The position numbers and the translations under genes are program-made. Positions 51,456 to 60,784 of a stretch of 64,000 bases of DNA are shown here, in pieces (the first letter of the stretch is position 1; the number at the start of each line of letters is the position of its first letter). A model generated the notes under the pieces. The model searched no databases and was not told the DNA's origin. It was given only the letters and a program-made list of their open reading frames with translations. The stretch comes from Candidatus Methanoperedens sp. BLZ2 (GTDB taxonomy: Archaea > Halobacteriota > Methanosarcinia > Methanosarcinales > Methanoperedenaceae): NCBI RefSeq assembly GCF_002487355.1, contig NZ_NTMG01000067.1, positions 1 through 64,000 on the forward strand, written 5' to 3'.

Positions 51456-52502
51456 ATGAGCTATTATATTGAAGAATTGAATGATGTAAATTCAGCTGAC
51501 TGGAAAAGATTATGTGAAGAAAGAGAAGACGGAAGTTTTTTCCACACCCTGCAATGGAAACAGATCTTAGAGCAATCGTATGGTTTCAAAACACATTGTT
51601 TTCTTTTATATAGAAATGACGAACCGGTTGCCCTTTGTCCGTTCTATGAAGGTACTATTAGTAGAATTCGGGGCTTGATATCGCTGCCCAACTCAGATTA
51701 TAATCATATAATAATAACTGATGAAAATGATCCTTTAATAGCATATCACATATTGGAAAAATGTAAAGAGATTGCCAAAGAAAATAAGTTATTTTTTATC
51801 CTTATAACTACTTTAAGTGAATTAACAAAGGAGCATTTTAGTAAATATAACCCTCTTCCATATCCAATAGGCGGGGATATGACTCTTGATTTAGAAGAGT
51901 GCAGCCCGGACAAGATCTGGAAAGAAAAGTTGTCCAAGACACACAGGAAATATATAAAAAGATTCGATAATGATGGATTTATAATTAAGGAAATAAATTC
52001 AATGGAAGATATCAAAAAATTCTATAAGTATTATAAGAAAAATATCGAATTCAAAAAAGCCAACCCTTACGTATTTTCTCATTTTGAAGATTTATTAAAT
52101 ATATACTCATCAGAAGAAATGAAACTTACCCTTTTATACAAAGATGAACTCGTTGCAGGAGGACAATTAGCTTTTTTATATGATTCCAGAAAGACAATGT
52201 ATTTAAGATATTTATCGCTTAATAGAGATTTACCAGCCAGATATCATCCAACATTGTATTTATATTGGGATTGTATAAAAAGAGCGTCAGAAATGGGATA
52301 TAACAAAGTATGTTTTGGGAGGACACCTCCTTATCCGAATGATGTTCATTACAAAGTCAAAGATAGATTTGGATGTCATTACGAAAACGAATTCTCTCTT
52401 ATCTTTTCCAGTTCATATTTATTTAAAATTTCATATAATATATATTATAATATTTACAATTATATGCAAAAGTATGTTCATAATAAATCTATGGATGAAT
52501 AG
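51456..52502 (+). CDS. FemAB/GNAT-like acyltransferase
   Basis: A 348-residue protein of the FemAB-related N-acetyltransferase group. GSFFHTLQWKQILEQSYGF and LSKTHRKYIKRFDNDGFIIKE are the typical N-terminal motifs, and LLYKDELVAGGQLAFLYDSRKTMYLRYLS and ARYHPTLYLYWDCIKRASEMGYNKVCFGRTPP complete the second GNAT fold. Donor could be acyl-CoA or aminoacyl-tRNA. AT-rich codon use suggests transfer. The end overlaps aroD by 14 bases. Confidence 0.78.
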   Translation: MSYYIEELNDVNSADWKRLCEEREDGSFFHTLQWKQILEQSYGFKTHCFLLYRNDEPVALCPFYEGTISRIRGLISLPNSDYNHIIITDENDPLIAYHILEKCKEIAKENKLFFILITTLSELTKEHFSKYNPLPYPIGGDMTLDLEECSPDKIWKEKLSKTHRKYIKRFDNDGFIIKEINSMEDIKKFYKYYKKNIEFKKANPYVFSHFEDLLNIYSSEEMKLTLLYKDELVAGGQLAFLYDSRKTMYLRYLSLNRDLPARYHPTLYLYWDCIKRASEMGYNKVCFGRTPPYPNDVHYKVKDRFGCHYENEFSLIFSSSYLFKISYNIYYNIYNYMQKYVHNKSMDE

Positions 52503-53163
52503 AGAGAATTTCCAGCATTTTTCTCAGTTCGTCCACCCTTAACTGTCCCGGAGCTACTGGAATATCAACATATCCGTATGTCATCACAGAACCGTATAGA
52601 GGCGCCATGACACGGGAATGCTTTCCAATTTCACCCATTGCGATCGCGCATACCTGTCCGGATGAATGCAATGTGACATCAAGCAATCGCAATACATCAT
52701 CGAGTGAATGAGGCATTACTGCAAGCTTGGCAATATCTGCGCCTTTTTCGAACGATTCACGGATAAAACCTGTCATGGTCTCACTATCCGGTGTATTCTG
52801 GAAATCATGAGTGGAAATTATAACTTTTTTTCCGGCTCGTCTTGCTTCGTTGATTACTAAATCCTTTTTTTCTGCACATAGTTCAATATCAACGGCGTCC
52901 GCATACGGAATTAAAGACATTAATTCATGGATGCGCTCTTCTTCGCTTCCTGACCATGCGCCGCCTTCTTTCTTCATTCGATTGGTAATAATAATTGGCA
53001 GTCCGAGTTCTTTAAGCTCCCTAAGTATTCTGTGAGGGTCTTCACTGATCAGGTCTATCCGCAGCTCCAGTATATTAGCGCCAAGCTCTTTTGCTCTGAT
53101 CGATGTATTTATAGGATTTTTACTGATCGATGCTACCACTGATCTATTAGAGGGGAACTCCAT
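52489..53163 (-). CDS. aroD: 3-dehydroquinate dehydratase, type I
   Basis: A 224-residue TIM-barrel enzyme of the shikimate pathway. Schiff-base lysine in GADIAKLAVMP, catalytic His in IISTHDFQNTP, and the N-terminal ILELRIDLI and C-terminal AIAMGEIGKHSR and GQLRVDELRKMLEIL segments are as in type I enzymes. Length is normal. Its end overlaps the convergent FemAB-like gene. Confidence 0.93.
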   Translation of the reverse strand: MEFPSNRSVVASISKNPINTSIRAKELGANILELRIDLISEDPHRILRELKELGLPIIITNRMKKEGGAWSGSEEERIHELMSLIPYADAVDIELCAEKKDLVINEARRAGKKVIISTHDFQNTPDSETMTGFIRESFEKGADIAKLAVMPHSLDDVLRLLDVTLHSSGQVCAIAMGEIGKHSRVMAPLYGSVMTYGYVDIPVAPGQLRVDELRKMLEILSIHP

Positions 53164-53234
53164 GGCAGATATGATATCTTTAATATGTGATAAGGATTAT
53201 GAAACCTGAAGCGGATGATATGGGGAAAACGAAA

Positions 53235-53246
53235 ATATTTATATAG
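53235..53246 (+). promoter_or_regulatory. TATA box of the YkgJ-PspA unit
   Basis: ATATTTATATAG lies about 25-33 bases before the ATG at 53269, which would give a leaderless transcript. Confidence 0.6.
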
Positions 53247-53268
53247 TTTGAGGGAATAAAACAAATAG

Positions 53269-53541
53269 ATGAAGAGGGTATCTGGAAAAATCATAAGAGC
53301 TGCTACGAGCCTTCTTCTTCCGGTGAAAAAGACCCGCGCCGGAGAGTGTAAAAGGTGTGGAGAATGCTGTAAGTTCGTATTTAAATGTCCATTCCTGAAG
53401 TTTGAAAATCATGGATCTAGTAAATCCATGTGTACTATCCACAGTTTAAGACCCCCGCAATGCAGGAAATATCCAAGGGCTAAATGGGAAAAAGCGCATG
53501 AACCATGTGGATACCATTTTATTGAAGAAAAAAGTATTTAG
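53269..53541 (+). CDS. YkgJ-type cysteine cluster protein
   Basis: A 90-residue protein with the YkgJ zinc/iron-chelating pattern CKRCGECCKFVFKCPFL, then CTIHSLRPPQCRKYP and CGYHF. Role unknown; members often modify or bind metals. It lies 36 bases before pspA on the same strand. Confidence 0.82.
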   Translation: MKRVSGKIIRAATSLLLPVKKTRAGECKRCGECCKFVFKCPFLKFENHGSSKSMCTIHSLRPPQCRKYPRAKWEKAHEPCGYHFIEEKSI

Positions 53542-53576
53542 GGCAAAACAAATAATTAAAAAGAGGAGGTAAAATC

Positions 53577-54278
53577 ATGGGGCTAATAGAAAGAACAAGT
53601 ACAATGATAAAAGCTAAGATCAATAAGATATTAGGAAAATTCGAAGATCCAAGAGAGACTCTTGATTATTCTTATGAAAAGCAGGTTGAACTCTTACAGA
53701 ATGTTAAGCGGGGTGTGGCTGAGGTAACAACCTCAAAGAAGAGGCTTGAACTCCAGAAGTTAAAACTGGAAGAGAATGTCAAGAGACTGGATGACCAGGC
53801 GCGTGAAGCTGTAACAGCAGGACGCGAAGACCTTGCCAGGATAGCTCTTGAGAGAAAGAGCACATCACAGGCAGAAATTGTAAGTCTGACTTCCCAGATA
53901 GCGGATATCAAGAACCAGCAGGATAAACTCGTTGCAACAGAAAAGCGCCTGTCTGCAAAGATAGAATCATTCCGCTCCACAAAGGAAACAATAAAAGCAC
54001 AATATAGCGCGGCTGAAGCCCAGGTCAAGATTACCGAATCCGTGAGCGGTATCAGTGAAGAAATGAGCGACGTAGGGATGGCGGTCCAGCGCGCGAAAGA
54101 CAAGACTGAGAATATGAAAGCACGCGCCTCTGCTCTTGATGAACTTGTGGAAGCAGGAACGCTTGAAGATGTGACCGGCGGCACACAGGATGATATTGAC
54201 CGCGAGCTTTCAAAGATAAAGTCAAAGGGTGATGTTGACACGCAGCTTGAAGCGCTGAAGAAGGAGATGGGAAAATGA
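53577..54278 (+). CDS. pspA: PspA/IM30 family envelope-stress protein
   Basis: A 233-residue coiled-coil protein with the PspA/Vipp1 N terminus (TMIKAKINKILGKFEDPRETLDYSYEKQVELLQNVKRGVAEV). ESCRT-III-like; it coats and repairs membranes. An AGGAGGT ribosome-binding site precedes the ATG. Its end overlaps the pspAA gene by four bases. Confidence 0.92.
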   Translation: MGLIERTSTMIKAKINKILGKFEDPRETLDYSYEKQVELLQNVKRGVAEVTTSKKRLELQKLKLEENVKRLDDQAREAVTAGREDLARIALERKSTSQAEIVSLTSQIADIKNQQDKLVATEKRLSAKIESFRSTKETIKAQYSAAEAQVKITESVSGISEEMSDVGMAVQRAKDKTENMKARASALDELVEAGTLEDVTGGTQDDIDRELSKIKSKGDVDTQLEALKKEMGK

Positions 54279-54553
54279 TCGTAAGATTAATGGGAGAAGG
54301 CCAGTACGAACTTGAAAAGAAGCATGTGGATGAAGTGAATAAGATCGACAATGACATTGTGAATATCGTCAAAAAAGGAGACGAAAAAGTTTTTAAGACC
54401 GAAATCAAGAAACTATCAGATTATGTCAAAAGGAATGGGAAAAAGATACCGGATGATGTGATCAAACCAAGTGAGTGCATCATACCGCCATCTGACCTGA
54501 CACTTGATGAAGCAAAGAAGATCTTTGCAGGGGATGGACTTTTTCCAGATTGA
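54275..54553 (+). CDS. PspA-associated protein PspAA
   Basis: A 92-residue protein matching the PspAA pattern (MIVRLMGEGQYELEKKHVDEVNKIDNDIVN, KKIPDDVIKPSECIIPPSDLTLDEAKKIF). It is known only as the companion of PspA in archaea and actinobacteria. Overlaps pspA by ATGA, so translation is coupled. Confidence 0.88.
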   Translation: MIVRLMGEGQYELEKKHVDEVNKIDNDIVNIVKKGDEKVFKTEIKKLSDYVKRNGKKIPDDVIKPSECIIPPSDLTLDEAKKIFAGDGLFPD

Positions 54554-54556
54554 TCG

Positions 54557-54997
54557 ATGGAATTATTAATAAAACTGCTTACCGTATTGGGATTGGGAGC
54601 AGTTGAGCTATCGGTAGCTGTCCCCGCAGGTTTTGCACTGAATCTCAGTCCGTCCGTGACAGCTATTACGGCAGCCTCCGGCGCTGTGCTTGGTCTGCTC
54701 ATTATTTTGACCCTTGGTGAACGAATAAGGAGCAAGCTGTTAAAACGGGTTAATAATGAAGATAAGCAAAATAAGTTGATTAATCGGATCTGGGATCGTT
54801 ACGGTGTAGCAGGTTTTGGTTTATTGGCCCCCCTGCTTATCGGGGCTCCCATTGGAACGGCGCTTGGTATTGCCATGGGTGTTCCGGGAAACCGCCTTTT
54901 TTTCTGGATGAGCATTGGGATCATCATTTGCGCTATTGCGTTAACAATCGTTGTTGAATTTGGTTGGATGGGTATTGAGTTTTTGGCTAATTCTTGA
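54557..54997 (+). CDS. COG2426-type small multidrug-export family membrane protein
   Basis: A 146-residue protein with four spans (IKLLTVLGLGAVELSVAVPAGFAL, AITAASGAVLGLLIILTLG, AGFGLLAPLLIGAPIGTALGIAMG, MSIGIIICAIALTIVVEFGW) and the GxPxG signature LIGAPIGTALG. It follows pspAA by four bases and completes a PspA operon. Confidence 0.8.
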   Translation: MELLIKLLTVLGLGAVELSVAVPAGFALNLSPSVTAITAASGAVLGLLIILTLGERIRSKLLKRVNNEDKQNKLINRIWDRYGVAGFGLLAPLLIGAPIGTALGIAMGVPGNRLFFWMSIGIIICAIALTIVVEFGWMGIEFLANS

Positions 54998-55019
54998 AAA
55001 AAAAATAATGGAACGTAGA

Positions 55020-55649
55020 TTATTGTCGCCATGCATTTAGTAATATATATATTATGGCAAATCCAATGAAAATAAAGGATGTAACAAGTTTTGTAGAATC
55101 ATTGACCTGTGTTTCTATATCATCCAGAGTATGATATACTTCAACAACTCCAACTGTTTCTGAACCCATTTTTATCGGGGCATAGATTTCCATAAGCGCT
55201 TTATATTCACGTTTTTCAAATATATTTTCCTCTTTATCCAGGTTTCGTTTAATCTCGACTTTAATTTCACCCGCTAAAGCTTCGTTTAACTCCTTGTTAT
55301 CGGAAAATCTTTGACCGACAAGATCTTCAATATCAGAATAGATTATATTTCCGTTCGTGTCAAAAATCTTGATCCTTACTATCTCATTTGTCTTTACATC
55401 CTGATAATATTTTTCAAAAGTATCTTTATTTTTCATATAATCACTATTTGAAAAAAAATCACTGGTCAAATAATTCCCAGCGTTCTGTTGAGCATGATTC
55501 GCGGTTGTAATTATTGCTCTTTGTATCGTCAAATCTTCAATTTTTGCTGATAATGCGTAATTCATCACAAATCCTAATAAGATGAAAATTATTGCGCTAT
55601 ATATTGAGAATTTTGTAATTATTGATTTTTTTTGGATATTTAATTTCAT
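55020..55649 (-). CDS. Membrane Cache-like sensor domain without output
   Basis: A 209-residue protein: one N-terminal span (FSIYSAIIFILLGFVMNYAL), an extracytoplasmic Cache-like domain (RIKIFDTNGNIIYSDIEDLVGQRF, YAPIKMGSETVGVVEVYHTLDDIE) and a second span at the end (VTSFIFIGFAIIYILLNA). There is no kinase, HAMP or other cytoplasmic part, so it is either an orphan sensor or a truncated kinase. Confidence 0.72.
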   Translation of the reverse strand: MKLNIQKKSIITKFSIYSAIIFILLGFVMNYALSAKIEDLTIQRAIITTANHAQQNAGNYLTSDFFSNSDYMKNKDTFEKYYQDVKTNEIVRIKIFDTNGNIIYSDIEDLVGQRFSDNKELNEALAGEIKVEIKRNLDKEENIFEKREYKALMEIYAPIKMGSETVGVVEVYHTLDDIETQVNDSTKLVTSFIFIGFAIIYILLNAWRQ

Positions 55650-55705
55650 AGATCAACCTTTTCTATATAATGATTATCATTATATTTAGTCTTTTTCCAT
55701 TTTAT

Positions 55706-56563
55706 CTAAAGTATGATCCATATACCCGATATAGTTGACACTATTCCAAGTAGCAGCGTCGCATTTAACTTTTCTTTTAAAGTAACAAATGCAAAAAGGC
55801 TTGAGAGGGCAGGAGTAATTGCTGCAAGACTTGTGGCTTTTGCTGCGCCGATCTTAGCGAGGCTTTCAAAGAAAAAGTAACTTCCAAAACCCATTCCGAC
55901 TATCCCTCCAAGTCCAAGCAAAATATATGCTTCTTTCTTGAATTTAAATATAGTCTTTACTCCATTATTCCCTGAATAATAAAGGTATAATAATGCTAAC
56001 GGCGCAGGCATACTGATAAGTGCGGACTGGAAAGGGTCAACATCTTTTAAACCTGTCTTTGTGGCAACAATGGAAAAAGCATACAAGAATGCTGCAAGTA
56101 ATGCTAAAGAAACACCAAGTTTAATATTTTTCTCACCTTTTATATAATGGCCACGGCAGAGTATCCATATCCCTATTATTATCAAAAGAGTACCAATAAC
56201 TACTTTAAAACGGATTTTCTCCTGTAGCAGAATTGCACTTAATAGGATAGTAATTAGCGGAAATGTGAAAAGGATGGGAATAAACCTTGATATAGATATA
56301 TTCTCAATTCCTTTCATATATGCTGCTCCTCCGAGTATTAATCTGAACAGGCCACCAAGGTTCAGGAAAATAAATCCCATAAGTGTAAACTCAAAATGTC
56401 CGCCTCGTAATATCAAAAAAAGGATTAACAGAAAAAGCATTGCAAAAAAGGTGCGAATAAGTACAGCTGGAATTGCACCTGCTCCGATGCCCTTTTTATA
56501 GAACACAGCTGCCACTGACCAGCATATTGCAGCGGCTAATGCATAGAATTCTCCTGAAATCAT
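55706..56563 (-). CDS. EamA/DMT family transporter
   Basis: A 285-residue ten-span membrane protein made of two EamA repeats (AAICWSVAAVFYKKGIGAGAIPAVLIRTFFAML and ALLAAFLYAFSIVATKTGL), with the C-terminal ATSLAAITPALSSLFAFVTLKEKL motif. Substrate unknown: amino acids, nucleotide sugars or drugs are typical. Confidence 0.87.
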   Translation of the reverse strand: MISGEFYALAAAICWSVAAVFYKKGIGAGAIPAVLIRTFFAMLFLLILFLILRGGHFEFTLMGFIFLNLGGLFRLILGGAAYMKGIENISISRFIPILFTFPLITILLSAILLQEKIRFKVVIGTLLIIIGIWILCRGHYIKGEKNIKLGVSLALLAAFLYAFSIVATKTGLKDVDPFQSALISMPAPLALLYLYYSGNNGVKTIFKFKKEAYILLGLGGIVGMGFGSYFFFESLAKIGAAKATSLAAITPALSSLFAFVTLKEKLNATLLLGIVSTISGIWIIL

Positions 56564-56682
56564 AATGCTTATTACAACTAAGGTAATATTTATTTATGTT
56601 ATGAAGTCATTTGAAAGATAAATATTTTAAAAATTTTAGTGATGATTAGTTTTATATATTTCCTCATGAGTATTATGATTAT

Positions 56683-56696
56683 AATATTTATATATA
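56683..56696 (+). promoter_or_regulatory. TATA box of the kinase operon
   Basis: AATATTTATATATA lies about 37-50 bases upstream of the ATG at 56733; AAAAAGGAAAT is the ribosome-binding site. Confidence 0.6.
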
Positions 56697-56732
56697 CATT
56701 TATTGTTCATCAAATATGCATAAAAAGGAAAT

Positions 56733-58166
56733 ATGAAAATAGTTTATAAGCTTACTTTAGGATTTGTGTTAATTTCACTATTGGTGGGATTTATAGCATA
56801 TATTGGATACATAGGAGCTATTTCTGCGAAAACGCAGTATAATGAAATTACGTATGAAACCTTACCTATCATTGATGACCTTTATAATATAAAATTATCC
56901 ATTATAAGTATAGTTGATCACACAAATGAAATACTCTTTACTTCATTAAATGACCCGGATAGAATGAGTAAAGAAAATATGGATGTTGTGTCTGCATTAG
57001 AAGCATATAACAAAACATTTGAACATTACGAATATATGACAAATAAGTATTTTCCAGAAGAAAAAGAAATTGTCAAAAAAATTAAAATCAATGGTGAGGA
57101 TATCAAGAGATTAAGTTCGGAATTGATTTTTTTAAAAAATCAAGGCAATAATGAACTAAAAATTCGTGAAAAACAAACGGAATTTAACCGGATAGAAATA
57201 GAGTTTTTGAAAAATATAGATGATGGATTAAAACATGAAAAAAATGAGCTCAATGAAAGAACTGATAATGCTAATAATTTAATTCAAACAATCGTATTTC
57301 AAACAATAATGTTTGGTTTTATTTCATTTGTTGTGGCAATATTAATAGGTTTATTTATATCAAATCGTTTATCTTCACCCATTGTAAAATTGAAAAATGC
57401 CAGTAACGAAATCGGCAAGGGGAATCTGGAAACTATAATAGATATCAATACTAAAGATGAAATTGAAGATTTAAGTATTGCGTTTAACAAGATGACCCAC
57501 GATTTGAAAACATCTCTTAATGAACAAAAAATTGCAAATGAACAAATTCAGAAATCCCTTCTGGAAAAAGAAGTCCTGCTCCGGGAAATTCATCATCGTG
57601 TAAAAAATAATATGCAAATAATTTCCAGTCTTCTCCTGCTTTCATCTCAAAATATTGAAGATAAAAAATTCATTGAAATACTGGCTGATAGTCAAAACCG
57701 AATAAATTCGATGGCGCTTATACATGAAAAACTTTACCAATCGGGAAATCTTGGACAAATTAATTTCAATGAATATATTAATGATATGGCCTCAAACCTC
57801 CTCAACTCTTATGGTAAGGGGAACGTTAAATTAGAACAGGACGTTGAAAATCATCCAATAAATATTGATTCTGGAGTAACATGTGGATTGATAATCAATG
57901 AGCTTATCACTAATTCCTTAAAATATGCATTTCCGGACGGAAGAAAAGGAACAATAAAAATTACATTTAAAAGTATAGGTTCCAATATATTCCACCTTTC
58001 AATAAGGGATGATGGAATAGGTATTCCAAAAGACCTGGATATTCGAAAAACAAAATCACTGGGTTTGCACCTGGTGACAGCACTTGCAGAAAACCAGCTT
58101 CACGGTGAAATCATTTTAATTAGAGAAAGAGGAACAGAATTTCAAATTAATTTTAAAGGTGTATAA
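56733..58166 (+). CDS. HisKA_2-type sensor histidine kinase with HAMP
   Basis: A 477-residue protein. Span one (LGFVLISLLVGFIAYIGYIGA), a helical external four-helix-bundle-like domain, span two (GFISFVVAILIGLFI), HAMP (NRLSSPIVKLKNASNEIGKGNLE), then HisKA_2 (LLREIHHRVKNNMQIISSLLLL) and HATPase (NELITNSLKYAFPDGRKG, DDGIGIPKDL). The partner response regulator starts directly after its stop. Confidence 0.92.
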   Translation: MKIVYKLTLGFVLISLLVGFIAYIGYIGAISAKTQYNEITYETLPIIDDLYNIKLSIISIVDHTNEILFTSLNDPDRMSKENMDVVSALEAYNKTFEHYEYMTNKYFPEEKEIVKKIKINGEDIKRLSSELIFLKNQGNNELKIREKQTEFNRIEIEFLKNIDDGLKHEKNELNERTDNANNLIQTIVFQTIMFGFISFVVAILIGLFISNRLSSPIVKLKNASNEIGKGNLETIIDINTKDEIEDLSIAFNKMTHDLKTSLNEQKIANEQIQKSLLEKEVLLREIHHRVKNNMQIISSLLLLSSQNIEDKKFIEILADSQNRINSMALIHEKLYQSGNLGQINFNEYINDMASNLLNSYGKGNVKLEQDVENHPINIDSGVTCGLIINELITNSLKYAFPDGRKGTIKITFKSIGSNIFHLSIRDDGIGIPKDLDIRKTKSLGLHLVTALAENQLHGEIILIRERGTEFQINFKGV

Positions 58167-59006
58167 ATGACAGCAGATAAACAGATACTGGTTGTTGAAG
58201 ATGAAGTAATTGTTGGAATTGATATACAAAGAAGATTAAAAAATTTAGGATATACTGTCCCTGTTGTAGTATCTTCGGGAAAAGAAGCTATTGCAAAGGT
58301 AAGAGAAAATAATCCTGACCTTGTATTAATGGATATAAACCTGTATGGTAAAATGGATGGGATTGAAGCCGCATCAAAGATACATTCTTTTTCCGATATT
58401 CCGGTAATATATCTTACTGCATATACGGATGATAAAACTCTCGAACGGGCAAAAATCACTGAGCCTTATGCATACATAATAAAACCATTCAAAGACAGGG
58501 AATTACAGATAAATCTTGAAATTGCTTTCTATAAAAGCAGAATGGAGAAGATGTTAAAAGAGAGCTATGAGAATTTAAGAAAGAGTAAACAATGGCTCGC
58601 TGCTGCTATTGATAGTATCGGGGATGCAGTCATCGCAACTGATGAAAAAGGAATAATTAAACTGATAAATCCGATAGCACAAATGATGACCGGCTGGAAG
58701 GAAGAAGATGCCCTGGGAAAAGACTTGATTACTGTTTTTAATATTGTAACTGAAGGAACAGGTGAACAAGTCGAAGATCCTGTTAAAAAAGTGATCCGGG
58801 AAGGAATCTTCTACGGTCTTGCAGATCATACGATATTGGTGACAAAAATAGGAAGTGAAATTCCTGTTGATATTATTGGTTCACCGATAAAAGATGAGGG
58901 GAATATTATCGGAGTTGTTCTGGTTTTCTATGATATTCTTGAGCGTAAAAAAATCGAGAGGGGACTTAAAAACTTAAAAATGCCTGAGAAAATAGTGAAT
59001 TCTTAG
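58167..59006 (+). CDS. Response regulator with PAS domain
   Basis: A 279-residue protein: CheY-like receiver (VVEDEVIVGIDIQ, LVLMDINLYGKMDGI, YLTAYTDD, YIIKPFKD), a linker coil, then a PAS domain (SIGDAVIATDEKGIIKLINPIAQMMTGWKEEDALGKD). No DNA-binding domain. It ends in TAG and overlaps the convergent cooC gene by four bases. Confidence 0.9.
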   Translation: MTADKQILVVEDEVIVGIDIQRRLKNLGYTVPVVVSSGKEAIAKVRENNPDLVLMDINLYGKMDGIEAASKIHSFSDIPVIYLTAYTDDKTLERAKITEPYAYIIKPFKDRELQINLEIAFYKSRMEKMLKESYENLRKSKQWLAAAIDSIGDAVIATDEKGIIKLINPIAQMMTGWKEEDALGKDLITVFNIVTEGTGEQVEDPVKKVIREGIFYGLADHTILVTKIGSEIPVDIIGSPIKDEGNIIGVVLVFYDILERKKIERGLKNLKMPEKIVNS

Positions 59007-59752
59007 AATCCCATTTTCTTTGCAATTTCTGCTGTTGCTATTATCGCTCTGGAATCCTCTGGCAATTCGGCAAGCGGCCTTCCCTCAAGATCAAATTCCG
59101 CAAGCATCTCATCAAAAGGCACAACCCCCACAAGGTCCATTTTCAATTCACGTGCATATTCCTCTATTTGCGCCTGGTTTTGCGGTGTAACCTTGTTCGC
59201 TATCACATGCATTTGCTTTACCTTCAGGTCAAGTGATTTTGCAAGCTCCCGTATACGTTGCGCCGTCTGAAGGCCGCGGCGTGAGCCGTCAGTGACCACA
59301 AGAAGTTCATCCACATCGCGGATGATCCTGCGAGAGAGGTGTTCAAGCCCTGCCGCAGTATCAATAATCGTGACATCATAATTCTTAAGAATTTTATCCA
59401 TTATACCGCGAAGAAGATTATTTGCAAAGCAGTAACAACCTGAACCTTCAGGCCGCCCCATAACGAGAAGGTCATATCGCGGCATCTCACAGAGGACTTC
59501 ATAAACCTTTGATTCAAGCAGGCTCTCTTTGTTTGTATCAGGAGGCAGCTTATCACGCTGCTGCAGCATGAATTCGCGCATGTCGCCTATGGTTTTTTCA
59601 ACTTTTACACCCAGCACATCGGGTAGGTTTGAATCCGGGTCTGCGTCTATTGCAAGAAGGGTTTTATTCTTTTTTGAGATATGCCTGATCAGCATTCCTG
59701 CTACTGCTGTTTTTCCAGTTCCGCCTTTTCCTGTTATTGCAATTACTTTCAT
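59003..59752 (-). CDS. cooC: CODH nickel-insertion ATPase CooC
   Basis: A 249-residue MinD-type ATPase. GKGGTGKT at residues 8-15 is the deviant Walker A, and SGCYCFANNLLRG provides the CxC motif of the nickel-binding dimer interface that marks CooC. It matures the C-cluster of CO dehydrogenase. It lies downstream of cdhC on the same strand, separated by a toxin-antitoxin pair. Confidence 0.92.
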   Translation of the reverse strand: MKVIAITGKGGTGKTAVAGMLIRHISKKNKTLLAIDADPDSNLPDVLGVKVEKTIGDMREFMLQQRDKLPPDTNKESLLESKVYEVLCEMPRYDLLVMGRPEGSGCYCFANNLLRGIMDKILKNYDVTIIDTAAGLEHLSRRIIRDVDELLVVTDGSRRGLQTAQRIRELAKSLDLKVKQMHVIANKVTPQNQAQIEEYARELKMDLVGVVPFDEMLAEFDLEGRPLAELPEDSRAIIATAEIAKKMGF

Positions 59753-60068
59753 ATTTATTCTATAGTCTCCATTTTATATAGGTCACATTGAAACATATTT
59801 TTAATTTGTTAAAGAAATATTTACATCAGATTATTTTAATATAAATCTATCAAAGATACTAATTCGAGAAAGACTCTTTTATTTCTTTAGTTTCAATTAT
59901 CATGATTCTCATCCTTGCATTTGTTTACATTGATATATCAATTCTACGACTTAAAGCTCGCTAATAATTACCTGACACCGCTCATTTCAATGCACCTGCG
60001 CATTTAAAGATTTATCGAAAGCGCGGGTGGTGGATGAGTAAAGCTGATCTAAGAAATAGTGCAGATTT
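59753..60068. other. Intergenic region between cooC and the toxin gene
   Basis: A 316-base stretch with no coding frame I can support. It holds the minus-strand promoter of cooC if that gene is transcribed apart from the cdh genes. Confidence 0.4.
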
Positions 60069-60431
60069 TTATCGCAAACCAAGACTCAATTTCAAGATTT
60101 TATCGATTTTATGCATATCTTGGCCAGATAATTTCCCTAATTTTCGTGCAATTATCTCTTCCGGAACTGTCATTAGATATTCGCATCTTACCACTGAAGT
60201 TTTAGCAAGACCTGATCGAATGAATTCATCAGTCCCCTCTTCAATTATAAATTCGGTCTGCTTAATATAATCAATTCTTTGGGAAGTTATTCCAGCAAGA
60301 ATAACATCATTAAATCTTCTTTCGATACTATGATCCGAAACGATAAGAGCTGGTCTTGCTTTTTGCTGGACTCCATCAGTTGTAATAAATGGGAAAGGTA
60401 ATATTACAACATCTCCTCGATCATAAATCAT
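60069..60431 (-). CDS. PemK/MazF-type toxin (mRNA interferase)
   Basis: A 120-residue protein from the ATG at 60431, chosen because MIYDRGDVVILPFPFITTDG is the normal family start. The pattern RGDVVILPFPFI, KARPALIVSD and FNDVILAGITSQ is that of PemK/MazF endoribonucleases. It overlaps the antitoxin end by 11 bases. It lies between cdhC and cooC. Confidence 0.85.
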   Translation of the reverse strand: MIYDRGDVVILPFPFITTDGVQQKARPALIVSDHSIERRFNDVILAGITSQRIDYIKQTEFIIEEGTDEFIRSGLAKTSVVRCEYLMTVPEEIIARKLGKLSGQDMHKIDKILKLSLGLR

Positions 60432-60636
60432 AAATATCTTCTTCTGGTGAGTCCCATATTTTGGATAAAGATCTTTGCTGCAAAAGAAGTGAACTTTCAT
60501 CAATTTGTGATTTAGATGTATCAGGATGCTGACTTTTAAGATATTTTGCGAAATCAATTACTTCAATAATTTTGTCTTCCGGCAGCTTATTGACAACTTT
60601 TATCAGTTCCTTTTCATATTGTCTTAACTTTAGCAT
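60421..60636 (-). CDS. DUF2281-like antitoxin
   Basis: A 71-residue protein (LIKVVNKLPEDKIIEVIDFAKYL, then an acidic tail SKIWDSPEEDIYDL). This is the usual small antitoxin in front of PemK/MazF toxins in archaea. Coupled to the toxin by overlap. Confidence 0.82.
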   Translation of the reverse strand: MLKLRQYEKELIKVVNKLPEDKIIEVIDFAKYLKSQHPDTSKSQIDESSLLLQQRSLSKIWDSPEEDIYDL

Positions 60637-60784
60637 CTTATCTTCCTTTTTCTCAGGTAATATTATTAAACTCAGTCATATAAAGGCTTTGCCTATGAGT
60701 TAATGAAAATAACGAAAAAATCTAGATATATAGACTCACAATACTTAGGATCATGAGTCTAATCATTATTTAGCTTTTGATCTC

